Part shown: positions 44,401 through 58,034 of the stretch, piece by piece
Position numbering within the stretch: position 1 is the first letter of the stretch
Layout: the number at the start of each line of letters is the position of its first letter
NCBI RefSeq assembly: GCF_021155775.2
Contig: NC_060235.2
Location: 24,313,598 to 24,377,597 of the forward strand
Direction: 5' to 3'
Length of the DNA: 64,000 nucleotides
Source of the DNA: Neodiprion pinetum
Lineage: Eukaryota; Arthropoda; Insecta; Hymenoptera; Diprionidae
Position numbers and translations under genes: made by a program
Notes under the pieces: model-generated
Told to the model about the DNA's origin: nothing
The model's database searches: none
What the model saw: the letters and a program-made list of their open reading frames with translations, nothing else

Positions 44401-47400
44401 CAGCGATAGGAAAAAGAGATAGAAGTTGTTTGTTTCTTCAGCTTTATCGGCATCAAAAGACGTTCCACATTTCTGCTTTAGATAAACATGCTACCTGATT
44501 TTCTTATCACTCCCTAGAGGATCGCTTATGGATGAGCGTACGCGTTGCTTTGTTAAACAAGGCAAAAACATATATCCGAATACCACTGCGATGCAATAGG
44601 AATGCCCCAGTCGATCTGTAACTATGTTTGCATCAATACCTAGCAAACGGAATTAATGGTGAAACTACGCAGTAATTTTAGTCGATTTTCTTTTCACAGA
44701 TGTTTATGTTAAGCTGATGAATAAGAAAAAAAATTTCGAAAAGAGAAAAAAGTATCGACAACACAATATTTTGATCATGTTCGATGGTTTCTCCAGTAAT
44801 TCAATTTATTTTTAAGGTCATGAAAAGTATTGCGAAAAATACTATTTTTTACGGCTTTTTGTTTGTGGTTTTAAAATTACAACATCATCCAGCAAAAAAA
44901 AAACATTTTCCGATAAATACATGGCACTTATGTAACATTCTGCACTGGAATAGGCTTATTGTAAAATTGTAACAACGCCGTCTATATCGCTCATATGATT
45001 TCGCAATTATGTTTGTAACAGCTAACTATAGCTGTAGTAAGTCTGTTTATAGACACGTTTCCCACGTACTCCATTGCAAAGACGAGTAGATCCGGTTCCA
45101 TGGAATCTTTGCTATAGTCTGTTTATTTAACAACAAGTAACAGCTATATCTAATGTGACATTTGTTACGACATATTTAATGACATCAGGTTTAAAACATT
45201 CACGGCTCGAACAAAAATTGGTGGTCAACGAAATATCTGTCGGTATTTTCGAAGTGACGTCTTTACAAACTGTCGTTTGAAAAACTTTGGATTGTATTTA
45301 AAAAATCCAATCTTCCTGTGTCTGAAGCAGAAATATACAAAATAATCGGATCATATTTTTTCCAGCTTATCAAAGGAGCGATAGTTGAATATTCATAACT
45401 GTTGCATCGCTTTCATTGACTAAGAAAAATTCAGGGTTATACTTTGGACAATATAGATTAAGGAACAATCGTTGTTATGTATAAGGTCTAACGATAAATG
45501 GTGCCAAGAAGACTTTTGCATTTTTCAATATTTCTCGATAAAATGTATAGGTGATACTCTTGAAACGTGACACTCTTAGAGAAAAAATAGCTTGATAGTG
45601 AACGATTCAAGAAAAGTATTTATTCTGAGATTTGAGATGGGTTTATTTTGGACTAGAGTAAAAACGGAAGATGAATTATTTTAAATTAGTATTTTATTTA
45701 TTAGTATAGTATTGTTGTTAAAACGAATCCTGGAAATTACAGGAATAGTTTTCAGAGCACGTTCGGAAAAAACTAGGATTTTACTACGCCGGTATCACAG
45801 ATTAATTTTTTGTTTAATCGAAATAGAAAAAACAAAAAGTGTGATCCAATTATTTTTTGTCTTTCTGGTTTATAGGTATATTATATAATATTTTCATACC
45901 AATCGTAAGACCCGATTTAGCTGCCGACAATTTCGAACCACTGCAATATCTTTCTTTCATCAAAGTTGCATCCATATCTTAAGTATTCCGGGTAATCTAG
46001 GGTGAGTTGTATGACTAGTTTTTGAAAAATTTTATTTTTAAAGAAAATTCACGTACTCGTTTTTCCTTCAACTTCGTATTTCTTATAGCTCGCAATAGTG
46101 AACGGGGCAATAAAATCGTCACTAACCTTCTCACGTGTGTCGTGTGCGGGTAAAGCTATGCTCGATGACCTTGGCTCTCGAGTGATGTAAATTCATAACT
46201 CAACATTAGGAAAGAAGTTGAAGTATTGGAACATAAGCGGAACTTTCACTCTGATTCATGCTTATTTCCTCAATCGCGGTAAGTGTCACAAGATCATTGA
46301 ACGATATTCCGGACCAAGTTCATTGCGTTTGTAATTGGATTTTCAGAGTGTTCACACTCGTTGAGTAACACTGCAATTACACCTTCCTGGTATTGTATCT
46401 ACCGAATGTACAGCATTCACTCGTCGCTTGTCGTTAGCCGTGTCGTTGCAGATCAAAAGTCATTGATTATTGATTAATAGCGAAAAAAGAAGTAATTTAC
46501 CAAGTTAAATCTGCTTTGCATCCTGCCGTGTCGTTAATGTTTCATTAAAAACCACGAAAAGTTCCCTGTCACCGAACAGGAAGTTGTTACTGCAAAAAGA
46601 TACCAAATACAGCACGTATGTAGTTACATTAGAATTAACCTTCGACGAACACTTGCTTCTGTGAAAATTTTTTCTCTGCTATCAACTGCGATCTCTCTAA
46701 TTCATGAATTATAAATTTTTCTATATTCGTGAAGATTGTATTGTATGTTACATATGGTGCATTCCACGTCTTCACCCTCATAATCATTGTGCTACCCGAA
46801 CAAACTGTATTATTTTTTATTTTAGCTTTTGTTTTTTACGGAAATTTTTTGTGGGTACAGTAGAATCTCAAAAATACCTATATTCATTTTTTTAAATATT
46901 GTTCTGAAGGATCCCTAGCGAGTAGCGATTGTCGCCAGTCGTGAAAAAACCCATGGATAGTAAACATTTTCCTTGTACGGGTCTAGAGAACTACAACATT
47001 TGTTGTTCGACGAAAACGAAAAAATATCGTTTTTTTTTATCGATTATTAAAATTGAATCTCAAATGTTTTTCGGTCAGCGAAAATTCTTTCAAATTTCCT
47101 TAAAAAGCGGAGTTACCAGTATTTTGAATTTGAAAAAAAAATTTGAAATAGCAACTTCATTTAAACCTTTACATTCATTTAAAGATTACATTTTTCCACG
47201 CTTTGGTCGAATAGAAAATATTCTAGGTGTCCGAGAGATTGTTTACTATCACGGATCCTGTGCCAAAATAATTGATACAAAATACAGCATTTTTGGTATT
47301 TTTTCATATATTACAATTACAACGCTTTTTCACGTATTACGATAGTTATTGCACCAGAAGATTTTTCAGACAATTGCAAAAAAATTAAAGTAGGTGTTTT

Positions 47401-47737
47401 TCAGGTCCTACTATATCCACACAAAATTTCGAAAAAAATGAAAAATATGAGGTTTAAAACTTTGTTGAAGCGACATGGAATGTATATGCCCTATATGTAT
47501 ACTATCAAGAAATGTCGCCCAATATGCTAAACGTTTAGCGTTTAGTAAACAAAACACGAAATCTGTGTATGTACAAGAGGCACGTATTGAAAAACATAAA
47601 TCTATACTTAGATTGCTACAAATTTAATCATCATTTTATTTTAATCAACAAATCTTGGATATAAATTATTAATTAATTCTCACATCTTTACGAAATAGCG
47701 TTGAATATACGTTACGTAGGTACATGCAATATTATTC
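41401..47737. other. Long non-coding stretch
   Basis: 41450-41910 is a GC-richer block with a TGGCGC motif at about 41870 that might be part of an LTR or an unrecognised element; I could not define its ends. The rest is AT-rich, with scattered open frames on both strands (for example 46929-47345 plus, 138 codons) that are rich in Phe, Ile and Lys and show no motif. Confidence 0.3.
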
Positions 47738-47830
47738 AGGGTGGCGACAGACCGGGAATTTTACCGTGATTTCATCTATCCGGAAAAGACAGGGAATTGT
47801 AACGGTCGACAGGGAAAAACGTATGTTTTT
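47738..47830 (+). repeat. Terminal fragment of a CAGGGTGGCGAC-type repeat
   Basis: CAGGGTGGCGACAGACCGGG followed by GGGAATTTTACCG, GACAGGGAATTGTAACGG and CAGGGAAAAACG. This wording is, from memory, that of a widespread animal non-autonomous repeat whose end carries repeated GGGAA phrases. Only one end is seen. Confidence 0.4.
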
Positions 47831-50223
47831 CATAAATAATTTTGTTAGTCGCGTTCCATCGCGGACTGTTTGTAGAGTTCATCGAGACCTGGACAACTTT
47901 CGAACATAACTTTCGTCTATCTGTAAGAGTTTAGTCAGCGTTCGCACAACTCTGTGGTGCCTTTCCGATTTGGCGTACAAGTATCGTTATATCTCCAAAA
48001 CTATTGATCTCGTTGTAACGAAACATAGCCTACAACCTACCCAGACGTTGTGGTTATCCAGAGGGAAAAAAGGAATGAAGATCGGTTCAGTAATTCTGGA
48101 GTTATGAGCGAAAATACGGACAGACGGACAGAGATACGTAGAGATTATATTCCTTAATCCCTAGTGTTGAATCTTTAGATACTGATAAATTATAAAGAAT
48201 CGAGATCTCGCGACGATCTTGGACTTTGAGTTTCTGGATTCGGCTATAGTATCACATACATTTTTTCCAAAAAAATTATGGTATCGTACTTTTAGAATAA
48301 ACTCATTTTTTACTTCGGAGTAACATAGATCCATGTAAATTGTTCAAATGATTTATACAGTATTTTGTTACGAAAGCTATACGATTCAATAAATCGCGAA
48401 CGGCACGCTTACTTTTTTCGCTGAAACGTGATGAGCATTTTGAATTTTCAAGGTCAAACATTTTGAACAATCAGTGACTCGAGATTGGATCAAGTGTTAA
48501 ATCTCAAACAAAAGTAATGGGAGTTAGTTTAAATCGATACTGAAATGAGGAAAAATCACCGATATCGAAAGTGGACAGGGTTGATCGTATGTCGAGTTGT
48601 TATGGAATGCCCCAAAGACACGGTGAATCACGCGATATATGTGTTGAGAATTGGAGGAACTCAGTTAACACAAAGTTCATCCCTTCAGCTCGTCAGAGCA
48701 GCTATGAGACCCCTCCGAATCAATACTACTATGGCATGAATTGTGTGTGTGACTTAAGGGTATGCGGTACTCCCACCCTTACCGACCGAGAAAACTACCC
48801 CTTGTTTTTCACGTATCAAATAAACAAATGAACGGGAACAGTTCTCTTTCGTAGCGGGATTTAAGAACCTTACGAATATCCAGAAAATCATTAAAAAAAA
48901 CGTGTGGTTTTAATTTTAATGAAATATCCCAATTCTGTCAAGCCAAATGAAGAATATTGAATACAATCAGCGTTGGAAACTGTCTTGAATGTCTGTCGGT
49001 ATGAATTGCTTGCTATGGATGGTTTATCACACTACAAACTCATGCTTTCGCAAATATTTCAAGTTATCTCTTAATCGCTGTAACTGCAAATGACGTGCAT
49101 ATTCCGTAAACATATATGGCTCACACGCTGGCGCTTCACTGTTTGCTTATCAAATATGCGTTATTTTACAACGATTAAATCGTATTCTGCTTTGAGCGTT
49201 TACGTTTTTCATTATCACTGTGTCGATGACAGTGAGACAGTTTCGTCGGAAAGAAATTTTTGCTTTTCATTGTATGCATATAATGTATATCATGTGCACC
49301 TAAGGAGGTGAAGGAACCTGCGTAGCAGAAACCACATCCATACATGTACATCTTTAGCGATGCGCAGTTGAAGTTGTACTATGAATCAAATTTGATAATG
49401 ATTTAAAAAAGAACGAGAAACACTTCGTCGTCAACGAGAAATTAGCACGTCATTTTGCCATTTTTCGCCAAAAAATCGAATCGATTGGTGTTTGTTTTAT
49501 TCAAAAGTATGTAGATCGAGCTTTATTGGCATATTTTTTAATTTTTAAACAGACAATGAGTGGCATTGTCATTGACAATAACGTCTACCATTTTAATCAG
49601 TGACATTTTTACGGCGCCCACGGTCTCTCAGTCCACAGCAACCTAAAACCCATGCAGGACACATTGACACCCCGTTTGTTTGCGAAACGACCTCTTCGCA
49701 CACGACACGATTACACACGCAAATTTTAATCTACACGATACTTTCGCACATGGTATTATTGTACGTGAAATATTTGCACGCCGGATTTGTTATCAGGTGT
49801 GCTTTAGCCGAAAGCTACCCAACTCTCCCGATCCTTACGAAAAATCGCAAAAGATGATTATGATAGAGTTGGGTACACTCATTTTTTCTCTTCTTAACGC
49901 AGTGCCGCGGGTAAAAGCTTCGTTTGCAATATTACTGAGTGCAAAAGTGTCGTGTGCATCGAAGTGCAAAAGTGCGGTAGGCAAAAATTACCGTGCGTAA
50001 ATAATACCCTCTTCAAATACACCTCGACAGATTTACTTTGTGTTTTTAGAAAGTATTCTTGTATTACCGATCCTCTTTGCCACGATCCTCCATTTTTTTT
50101 TTTTTTTTATATTATTCGTCGTATTCTTTTAGTAATTTAATAAAAAAAAAAGGGGGGCGCAAATGTGGACGAAAGATCAACGGTAGCTATTTCATTGAAA
50201 CGAAAAATGTGATTATGGAAAAG
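47831..50223. other. Non-coding stretch with repeats
   Basis: At 48030-48150 the text GATCGGTTCAGTAATTCTGG, then AGTTATGAGCGAAAATACGG with ACAGACGGACAG, is typical of dispersed insect repeats. R2 copy 2 lies at 49000-49240. At 49600-50000 a set of TTCGCAC/TTTGCAC phrases recurs loosely. No gene recognised. Confidence 0.35.
49000..49240 (-). repeat. Dispersed repeat family R2, copy 2 (inverted)
   Basis: The minus-strand sequence aligns by eye over about 240 bases with 41140-41400, including the palindromic TCATCGACACAGTGATAA phrase. Orientation is opposite to copy 1. Confidence 0.75.
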
Positions 50224-50367
50224 CATACAAACTATTTAGGAAAGAAGTTCGTGACCAGGAGGTAGATTGAAGATGAAAATTCGTCGAAGATCCGGTCAGG
50301 AAGAAGAAGAATTTAAGACCGGAAGACCGGATCTTCGACGAATTTTCATCTTCAACATACAAACTAT
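50224..50367. repeat. Perfect 31-bp inverted repeat bounded by a 12-bp direct repeat
   Basis: The arm at 50267-50297 and the arm at 50325-50355 are exact reverse complements over 31 bases (they begin TTGAAGATGAAAATTCGTCG). The 27-base loop contains GAAGAAGAAG. A 12-bp direct repeat, CATACAAACTAT, lies at 50224-50235 and again at 50356-50367, directly after the right arm. The hairpin is about 89 nt, close to pre-miRNA size. Confidence 0.9.
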
Positions 50368-52622
50368 GTAAGAATAATGTCTCTAAATGTAAGGTAAAAC
50401 TAACGTATTTTCTTGATATACACGTTTTATGAAGAATTCATTTTTTCTAAAGAAAAACAAGCGGTACTTTTCATCACTTTGTTACAACTGGCCTGCCAGT
50501 ACCACGTTTCTCCCATTATTTCCGATCATTTATTACCTATTATTTAAACAGTATACTTACAAACTCTTCCACATTCTTTACAGTAACCTTGTAATTTCAT
50601 TCCTTTCCTCTTATTTCCATCCTGCCTGATGCACGCTAACAATAAGACGAATGCAAACGGCATTCTCATTTCTCTTACTCGTTATCAGCTACTTTTGCTC
50701 CCCACTATTTATTTACTCTTGCATCTTTCCGGCATTTATACTATCTGTCTCAGATACACTGCTATCTCAACTTCCAACTAGTCAACTTCGAATATACTTC
50801 TCAACAAAACCAATTCCTAATTCCAAATACCAAATCCATATCATATACGGTAATCAAAATGACACTTTCTTCAATAAAACACTCTTACACTGCTGAATAG
50901 AACTTGAATAAATCATTGTTATATTGAAATATTTCGTAAAATGCTTCCTTCATTTTTCATGACATGGTTTCGTGTTGCATTAATTTATTCATTTTATAGC
51001 AATTTGTATAAAATCTTCCATAAGCGTCCTATGAACTTTGTTGGAGTACTTCGAGTTCATGAATCTTTTTCGAGGGAAGCATTCGGTCGAAGAAAACGGG
51101 CATGACAGTTTTTAATGCCCATCATTTGATTGTAAAATCGTCTAAATTTCAGATCTTTTTCATCCAGCAGTTTCCGAGATCATCGCAAGATTTTCTCACC
51201 GTTTGACGTTATTCGAAAAATTTGTGTTTCGAATACTTGAGGTTCAAAAATGTTTCATCGAAATTAGAAAAAGTAATTCGCCATCGAAGCCAATACATTT
51301 CTTGTATCACCGTAGATGATGAAAAGTAAAAACGCACCATTTAGCGACACGTTCAACTGACTTTATACGCAACAAAATCTTAAATGAAATTATATAATAT
51401 ATTACACAACTGATAGAATTATATTTACTTAATATATAATAATTAATAATATGTACGTTATTACATTTAATTTCTGATCTGCTACTAAACCCACGTCGAA
51501 ATTTATGAACGATCTTTAGGATTTGATAGAACATGCTGTGCATAACGTTCGGTCGAATCGATTAAGGTACATTTGTGCTCAAAATCATTTGTGCCGATTT
51601 TCAATAAGAACCGCGTTTAAAAGTTTTAAAAAATTTCTTGAAAACGGGTACGGAAATTTTTATACAAAGCCACAAGGGTTTTCTCAGAACTTTTTTCGTG
51701 GATCACCTAGATTTGAAACTACGTCAATCTGTAAACTCTCAAATCACTACAGCACTTGATTTATTAAATCTAAAAACATTCGCGGCGGACCGTTTTAACA
51801 GATCGTGTGAAAAGTGAATTTTGACATCTTTCAGTTGTACAGTCACTAAGTTGTCTTTCAGTATTTTTTTTTTTCATTCGATCCTGAGAAAGTTATTTTA
51901 TTCAGTTTCTGGTGTCACTTCTTACACTGAAAATCACGTTTAATTTGTTTCAGAGAAGCCATTTCGCCGGAATGTCAAAATAAAACCCTCTTTTCAACCA
52001 GCCGTCGTGTCAATTGCGTAAGTATATGTAAATCATCATATATACTTGTAAATATACATGTAAATTCATGTACAAAATACCCGTTAAAAAGTATCTTATT
52101 ACGTTACCTGAGCCAATGGTACTGAACGCGTATGAAAGAAGAACCCTATTATGTGACAGAAATAAATGTGAAAAAATTCAATGGGAAGAGGGGTGCGCAA
52201 CGGAACTCTCTTTGTACCGAAACGGGCGAATATGGTGAAGAAAACGTCAGTCCTTGGAACTGACCCAGATTTATCATTCAAAATCGTTTCTTTTCGGACT
52301 TTTACTTATTGAATTGAGTACAAAGATTGCTCACAATCAGCTTAACAAGCGCTTACGAAGGTAACTTCCAAATAGTGAAAGTATATTATATCAATTACGC
52401 AGTACACAAGCTTTTGAAAATACTTAGACAAAGTAATATTACTCACGGTAAGATTACATTGCGTCGAGGTTTTGAAATATTCCTAGAAACACCACGTCTA
52501 ATAAATGATACTCATTGAAAAACAAGCGGTTTTACCAAAAACCCTTGCTTTTTTCGGCAAGGCATGATCCGCACAGTATCTAAGCCGTTTTTTTGCGAAC
52601 TTGACAATTCAGGCGAAGCTTA
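50368..52622. other. Non-coding stretch
   Basis: AT-rich, no recognised gene. Contains dispersed repeat R1 copy 3 at 51090-51330. The open frames at 50429-50896 are Phe/Tyr/Ser-rich and typical of AT-rich noise. Confidence 0.35.
51090..51330 (+). repeat. Dispersed repeat family R1, copy 3
   Basis: The longest match to the other copies: CATGACAGTTTTTAATGCCC, ATCATTTGATTGTAAAATCG, TTTTTCATCCAGCAGTTTCC, GAGATCATCGC, then CGAAATTAGAAAAAGTAATT and GAAGCCAATACATT. The last block is shared with copy 1 only. Confidence 0.7.
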
Positions 52623-53063
52623 ATGGAACGTCGTCTCGATGAGAATAATATTTTTTTCAAATTTCTACACAACTCAAATACAAATATAATTAATAAAATA
52701 AAACAAATACAAAAGCAACACAAATACTTGCAAACGATTATGATGGTGGAAAAATATGTTCTCAACGTCGTTGCAGATTTTTTTCTCAATGCCACGTTTT
52801 TGCAAAGTCAAACGTGTATGGAACTCCGTTTGCAAATGCCTAATAAGTTATTAGATCACAATTTGTACAGTAACTTTGATTTCCCACGCTACTGTAAAAA
52901 CTGTCCAATAGGTAGAACTGTGTTCGACAAAATTTGCAACGAAGAATATGGCTTCGAAAAAACATCTCATTTCACGTTAATCACACCGATAATTCAGCAG
53001 ATATTAAAGACGTTCAAACGATATAGAATTATAAATCGGCACTTGTCTGTGACATTGTTATGA
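52623..53063 (+). CDS. Unassigned 146-codon open frame
   Basis: ATG at 52623. The first third is basic and helical (NIINKIKQIQKQHKYLQ), the middle has VLNVVADFFLNATFLQ, and the end has a Cys-bearing segment (YCKNCPIG, then DKICNEEYGFE) before a basic tail. It is the longest open frame outside the Orct genes, but codons are AT-rich and no family is recognised. It could be a transposon fragment or chance. Confidence 0.2.
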   Translation: MERRLDENNIFFKFLHNSNTNIINKIKQIQKQHKYLQTIMMVEKYVLNVVADFFLNATFLQSQTCMELRLQMPNKLLDHNLYSNFDFPRYCKNCPIGRTVFDKICNEEYGFEKTSHFTLITPIIQQILKTFKRYRIINRHLSVTLL

Positions 53064-55430
53064 GTTATGGATGAATTTTTTTTCATCTCGTCGTACGAAC
53101 AAAGACTTCATCATTTGAGAAAATGTTACGATTCCCGTGAAAAAAATATTCGAAACGTATAGAATTTTTGGGATTGGACAATATTATCATTGTCCCTTGC
53201 AAATATGAGTAATGAAGTAACGTAATTTGAAATAATATCATCGAATATATCGAATGCCATTGAGAAATTTTTTATTGATTATATCAAACTTCTTGTATGC
53301 TGTAATCCGTTGCAGTGTAAATAAATTTTTTTAGAGATTATACAACGAATATTTACTCACAATAATATTTAAGTGGCTCTTGACATAATTGACACCAACA
53401 AATCGATACGATCCAACCGGGAATCCCGCTTCTTCACCCACCGCCAACTAACCTTGCACTAAACTGAGCCACCGCGTCCATATTCAGCACCATCCGTTTC
53501 GCAACAACAATGCCAATTTATGGGTACCGATTAAATTTAGACCCCTTGATTTAGTTTCAAATAAACAAATTGCCCTGAAATGATAACAGCTACTTAAATC
53601 TGGGGATATTGTATGAAAAGGATGATTACTTTTTTTCCCGTCTCATTATCTTGACAATATGATGTTTACGTTGGTGACATTAATACAACGATGCGTTTTC
53701 AGGGATAATTGTAACTTCGCAACTCTAGGATTGTCTTGAACTCGAGTGACAGTATTTAAACAATACCCGCTCACAATTTACAAAAGAAGCGTAAAGGAAT
53801 GGAAATCAAAACCCTTCTGTAATATTTCTGCAATATTACAAAAGCATTTCATAGTGAAACTGGGATATCGGAATCCTTGCAAAATTATGTCGCAGTAATA
53901 TTTCCGCAATATTTCGTGCTGATTCACGTTAACTATCCTAGTCATTACGTTCCTGTATGGTTACTAAACACAATTGCGTTGAGATGGCACCAACGCGAAG
54001 GGGCGAATTCCGTGGGTGCTGCAACAGGGCCCAGATTTTATCTGATACATTCTCAAACGTCGAAACAAGGTTGTGAATGATCGTCAACTAATCAATTATC
54101 CTAGAATACTTAGTCGAAAAACATACGATTGCATCTGCAAACCTTGCCACTGTTCTAATTTGCATTGAAAATTGTGTATAAATCACGCAAAATAACCTTT
54201 TAACTTCGAAATTAGATATTTTTTCATAGTATCGGTTGTCCTCAAGTTGTTCTGTAAACTTCAGAATCCTTATGAAACACATAATGTCGAGCCCACTGAA
54301 ATCCGTTCATTATTCAACTTGAATTTACCTGCAGGAGCATAGTTTTGCATTAATATAAGATCTTGTGTTGGAATCGGAATCTTAATGTTTTTTTTTTTTT
54401 GGGTGTGGGGTTTCATTTCCAGCCCTATGAAACCATTCGTGAATTGTTCCGAGGCTGAAGTTGGCAACGATAACGCGACGATGCACGTTTATGAAAAACT
54501 GTTTATTCGTACCTTTAAGATTATCTGAAATTTATAAAAGCTCTGTAAAGCAGAAAATAATCATATTTTGAAAAGCAAACCCCTTAAAATTCATTCCAAA
54601 TTTGCAAAGTAACCATTTTTTATTTTTTTTTTTGCAATGTTCAGTCAAGCCAACGTTACTAACTTCATCCTCGTGAATCATTGGAGTCTGACGGGAACTC
54701 TAGCAAAACCAGACATCCTATATTAAATGGATACAGTCCTTTAGCCCTTACGGCAAAGTTCGTGGTTGAGTGGCTCGCAGTGTCAAGTAGAACCTGTAAG
54801 TAAACTCGATTAATTCTGAAATCTGGCTCCGTAGTCTAATCATAAACTTTTGTCAAACCTGTTATTTTTTTTTCACCCAACCGACTCGAGTTTCATTAAA
54901 GCGCTCGCGCAACATACATTTTCAACACGTTTTAACATTCAATCGGTTAATAATAATATCTTGCCTGAGACGAGCCCATTGCAATTTATCAATTCAATGG
55001 TTTTCATAATTTCGAACTAATTATACTTGACGCGAGGAGCTGCACTTGCACTCTGAAAGGTAATAAATAATAACCTCGTGTGTTATTTATCTACAACTTG
55101 ATAATGGTATTTTATATAGGCTCATTTCACGCGGCTGCCACGTGTATAGATAATAATTAAAACAGCAGTAATAACATTATTTTTATCTAGGTACTTCAAA
55201 ATTTAGAAACTAAAAAATCGTACTCGAAATGCGATTTTCATTATAATTCAATTCTTTGATCGGCAGTAATATTCAGTATTGAAGATCAATTCAGAATCAC
55301 GTGCTCACGTTTCATCAATTTTCGAAGTGTTGTAATTTTATATTTATCATACCAATGTTAGATTATTACTTTCTGAGACGTAATTTTCTTGTAAAATATG
55401 ATATTTTTTCGTTTCAAATTCTTTATTACA
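53064..55430. other. Non-coding stretch
   Basis: AT-rich. At 53815-53915 repeated TAATATTTC-GCAATATTAC phrases look like a terminal repeat of a small element. No recognised gene. Confidence 0.35.
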
Positions 55431-55650
55431 CAGAAAAAAACCTGTTAGATTTATATGTGCAACGGTAACTGTATGGACTGCGCTTTTTTGGAGTAACGAT
55501 TACTGGGATCGTGGTACATTTGACACGTTCGAAAAACAATTTCAACATATTAATTAGTAATTCTCACAGCAACGCCTGTAATATTCACACCAAAGAAGTG
55601 CTGTCTATACAGTTACCGTCACGCTTGTAAGTCACACAGGTGTTTTTCAG
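55431..55650. mobile_element. MITE-like element, family M1 copy 1
   Basis: The left end CAGAAAAAAACCTGTTAGA mirrors the right end, whose complement reads CTGAAAAACACCTGTGTGA. Further inward both arms carry GACGGTAACTGTAT or a close variant, then GGAC-GC(A)CTT(T/C)TTTGG. Arms are about 65 bp and imperfect. No coding capacity. Confidence 0.65.
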
Positions 55651-57884
55651 GGTATTTTTATAATTTTTTTATTTAAATTTTGCACACATTTGTCAGAGTT
55701 TTTTTTTTATGGGTTTAATTTTTTTCTTCAAACCGAGTGTGACCTTTAATATTGGTTTAAATTCAAGGCACCTTATCCCATTAAATTTTGACGTACAATA
55801 CATAAAAAAAAGAAGTATAACATGTCAACAATCTGTACAGAAGGTAATAAAATAAGCAAAGCTAGCGGACTCGAAAGGAAAAAAAAGATCATAATATAAC
55901 CTCACTTTCTTCTGTTAAAAATTGAAATTGATCTTCTAATTCAAAATCTAATATGACCAAAATAAGAATAGAAGTGATATTCGAAGCAGGTAACTATTAA
56001 GTTTAATCATAGTTATCAATATTAGATTTTCTGGTAATTGCAACATAAGATCTGTTTGTATAGTTAATTACAGGGTTTCAGTTAAATAAAACCTTAAGAG
56101 AAATTTGTTGCTATGCCACCATAAAATTATCGTAGTAATCGCAAGAAAACACAGTAAGCGTGATCATAATCTACAAGAATAGTAACTGGACCTAGATTTT
56201 GCGGATACATCTACAAGATTCCTTTTCATTTTGTACTCAGAACTATATTTCTCAGTTATGGTAAAAAAAAAACAAAAGAGTTGAGTACCGTACAGTTGTC
56301 AGTATTAAAAAAAAATTTCATTCATAGTTTTTCCCCGTATTATATCCGCGTAAGGATAAGTAATTTCACCAATACTGCGTACATTTAGAATGAGTGTAAT
56401 ACTATCTGCGTACTGCATTTAGAAAAACGAAATGACAGTTTAATTTTTGGCTAGCAAATGGCTATTGTTGTTCTAATTCAACAGCATACACAGGCAAGGA
56501 AGCTACTGTGTATAAAATATTACGTGATGTTCGGCCCTATTAATCAGATAGATTCAAAGGACCAGTTAACGTAATAACGCTACTTCCATATATTCTCCTT
56601 GTTTCGAACAACGGATGAACGCTTTAACGTCGTATTGAGATCAGCACCTAGCACTCTAGTGCCGTACCTAAAATCTGTTGTGCTGTCAAAGATGAGGGGA
56701 ATCCGATAGAATGACGGTAACGAAAATTAAATTGAATTCTACGCATAGAAAACTGTACAAATGCTTAACACGTGACGGAAAGACAATTTTACGAATCAAT
56801 GTAATAGAAGAAATCAGTGTGCCCGGAACATTTATCAATCACTTTTGTTCGACAACTCAAGTTGTCACAGATGCCGAGGTTTGGTGACAAATTTTTAGTG
56901 GCATATTCATTGAAACTTGCCAAGCTGACAAGGGTAAAAATAGTATATTCTCTGTTAACTTGAGTCGACTTTGGATACGTGCCGCGATAATGTAAGAAAA
57001 CCATACAACAAAGCTCGCATGCGTCAAATAATTTCATTCCATAACTTGATCGTACCAAATCACGATCAGATTTTCGTTTGCTCGTCGGGTTCGCCAACTC
57101 GAAAAAATGTCTCTAATTTAAAAAATTCATGAAATTTCACGCCCTATTGAGGTAAAGAAATTAAATAGATAAATTAGTTGATAACTATTACGTTGAAGGG
57201 ACATGGAGGTCAAGGTCAAATGCGGTGCACTTTGGAAGGGTTGCTTTACACCAACCTGATCAGGTCCAGATCATGCGTGCTCTAGTAGAGTTTGCCTTAT
57301 CTACATTTTAAGAGGCTGGTGTGAAACAAGACTCAGAGCACCCCTGACTTGTCGCTGATTAGAATTGATTCACTGACTGCATCATATTTTACAGTTTCTT
57401 TCCTCTTCGATAATGAAATTGTTTCAAACTTTGGCAAACGATAGTATTTGCTACCGTACTTGTGTGATTTAAGCAACGCCAAACAGTAACATAATACTGT
57501 TTTTGTATTATGCGTCAGTAATGTCTCAAAATGTATTGCTGTAATTGAATTACCGCTGATTGCAAAAATAGACTTTCTGCCGATGTTCGTGCGTAAAACT
57601 AAAAAGTTCTTGGATTTTTTTGGTCTGTATCGAACGTATAAATACGCTATCTGCAACGTTTGCAAGTCAATAATGTGTAGGATCTGTTAATAGGCAGAAT
57701 AGGTGGCAGTTTACTCGATCGGTAATAGCTGATTATAATACCCTCCTAATTATGATAATTTTGCATACTTCGTCCCAACTTTGTACGCGATCCGTTAAAA
57801 TACTTTTTTACCATTTTACGACAATTTAGTACAGTTGGAAACAGGGAGGATAGAATAGTCGTGCTATACGTGTTGCGGACAGGT
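55651..57884. other. Non-coding stretch downstream of Orct gene 2
   Basis: AT-rich, no recognised gene. A short imperfect inverted pair (TTTACACCAACCT near 57250 and AGGCTGGTGTGAAA near 57310) is present. Open frames at 56789-57097 and 57333-57665 on the minus strand show no motif. Confidence 0.35.
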
Positions 57885-57890
57885 TTTATT
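57885..57890 (-). terminator. Poly(A) signal candidate of Orct gene 2
   Basis: A canonical AATAAA on the minus strand 145 bases downstream of the stop codon of Orct gene 2 (58035), a typical distance for a short insect 3' UTR. No cleavage site can be fixed from sequence alone. Confidence 0.45.
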
Positions 57891-58034
57891 AGACTGACTG
57901 GGATTAGGTGTGATTCATCCGTATGCACACTCTTGCATTTACCTCGCACAGCCTGTACGCACATATTTTGTTACAAGTTTTCGTGATGAAGAACAAAGTT
58001 TGAAGTATGATAATGGTCGAAATGCGATTTTTTT

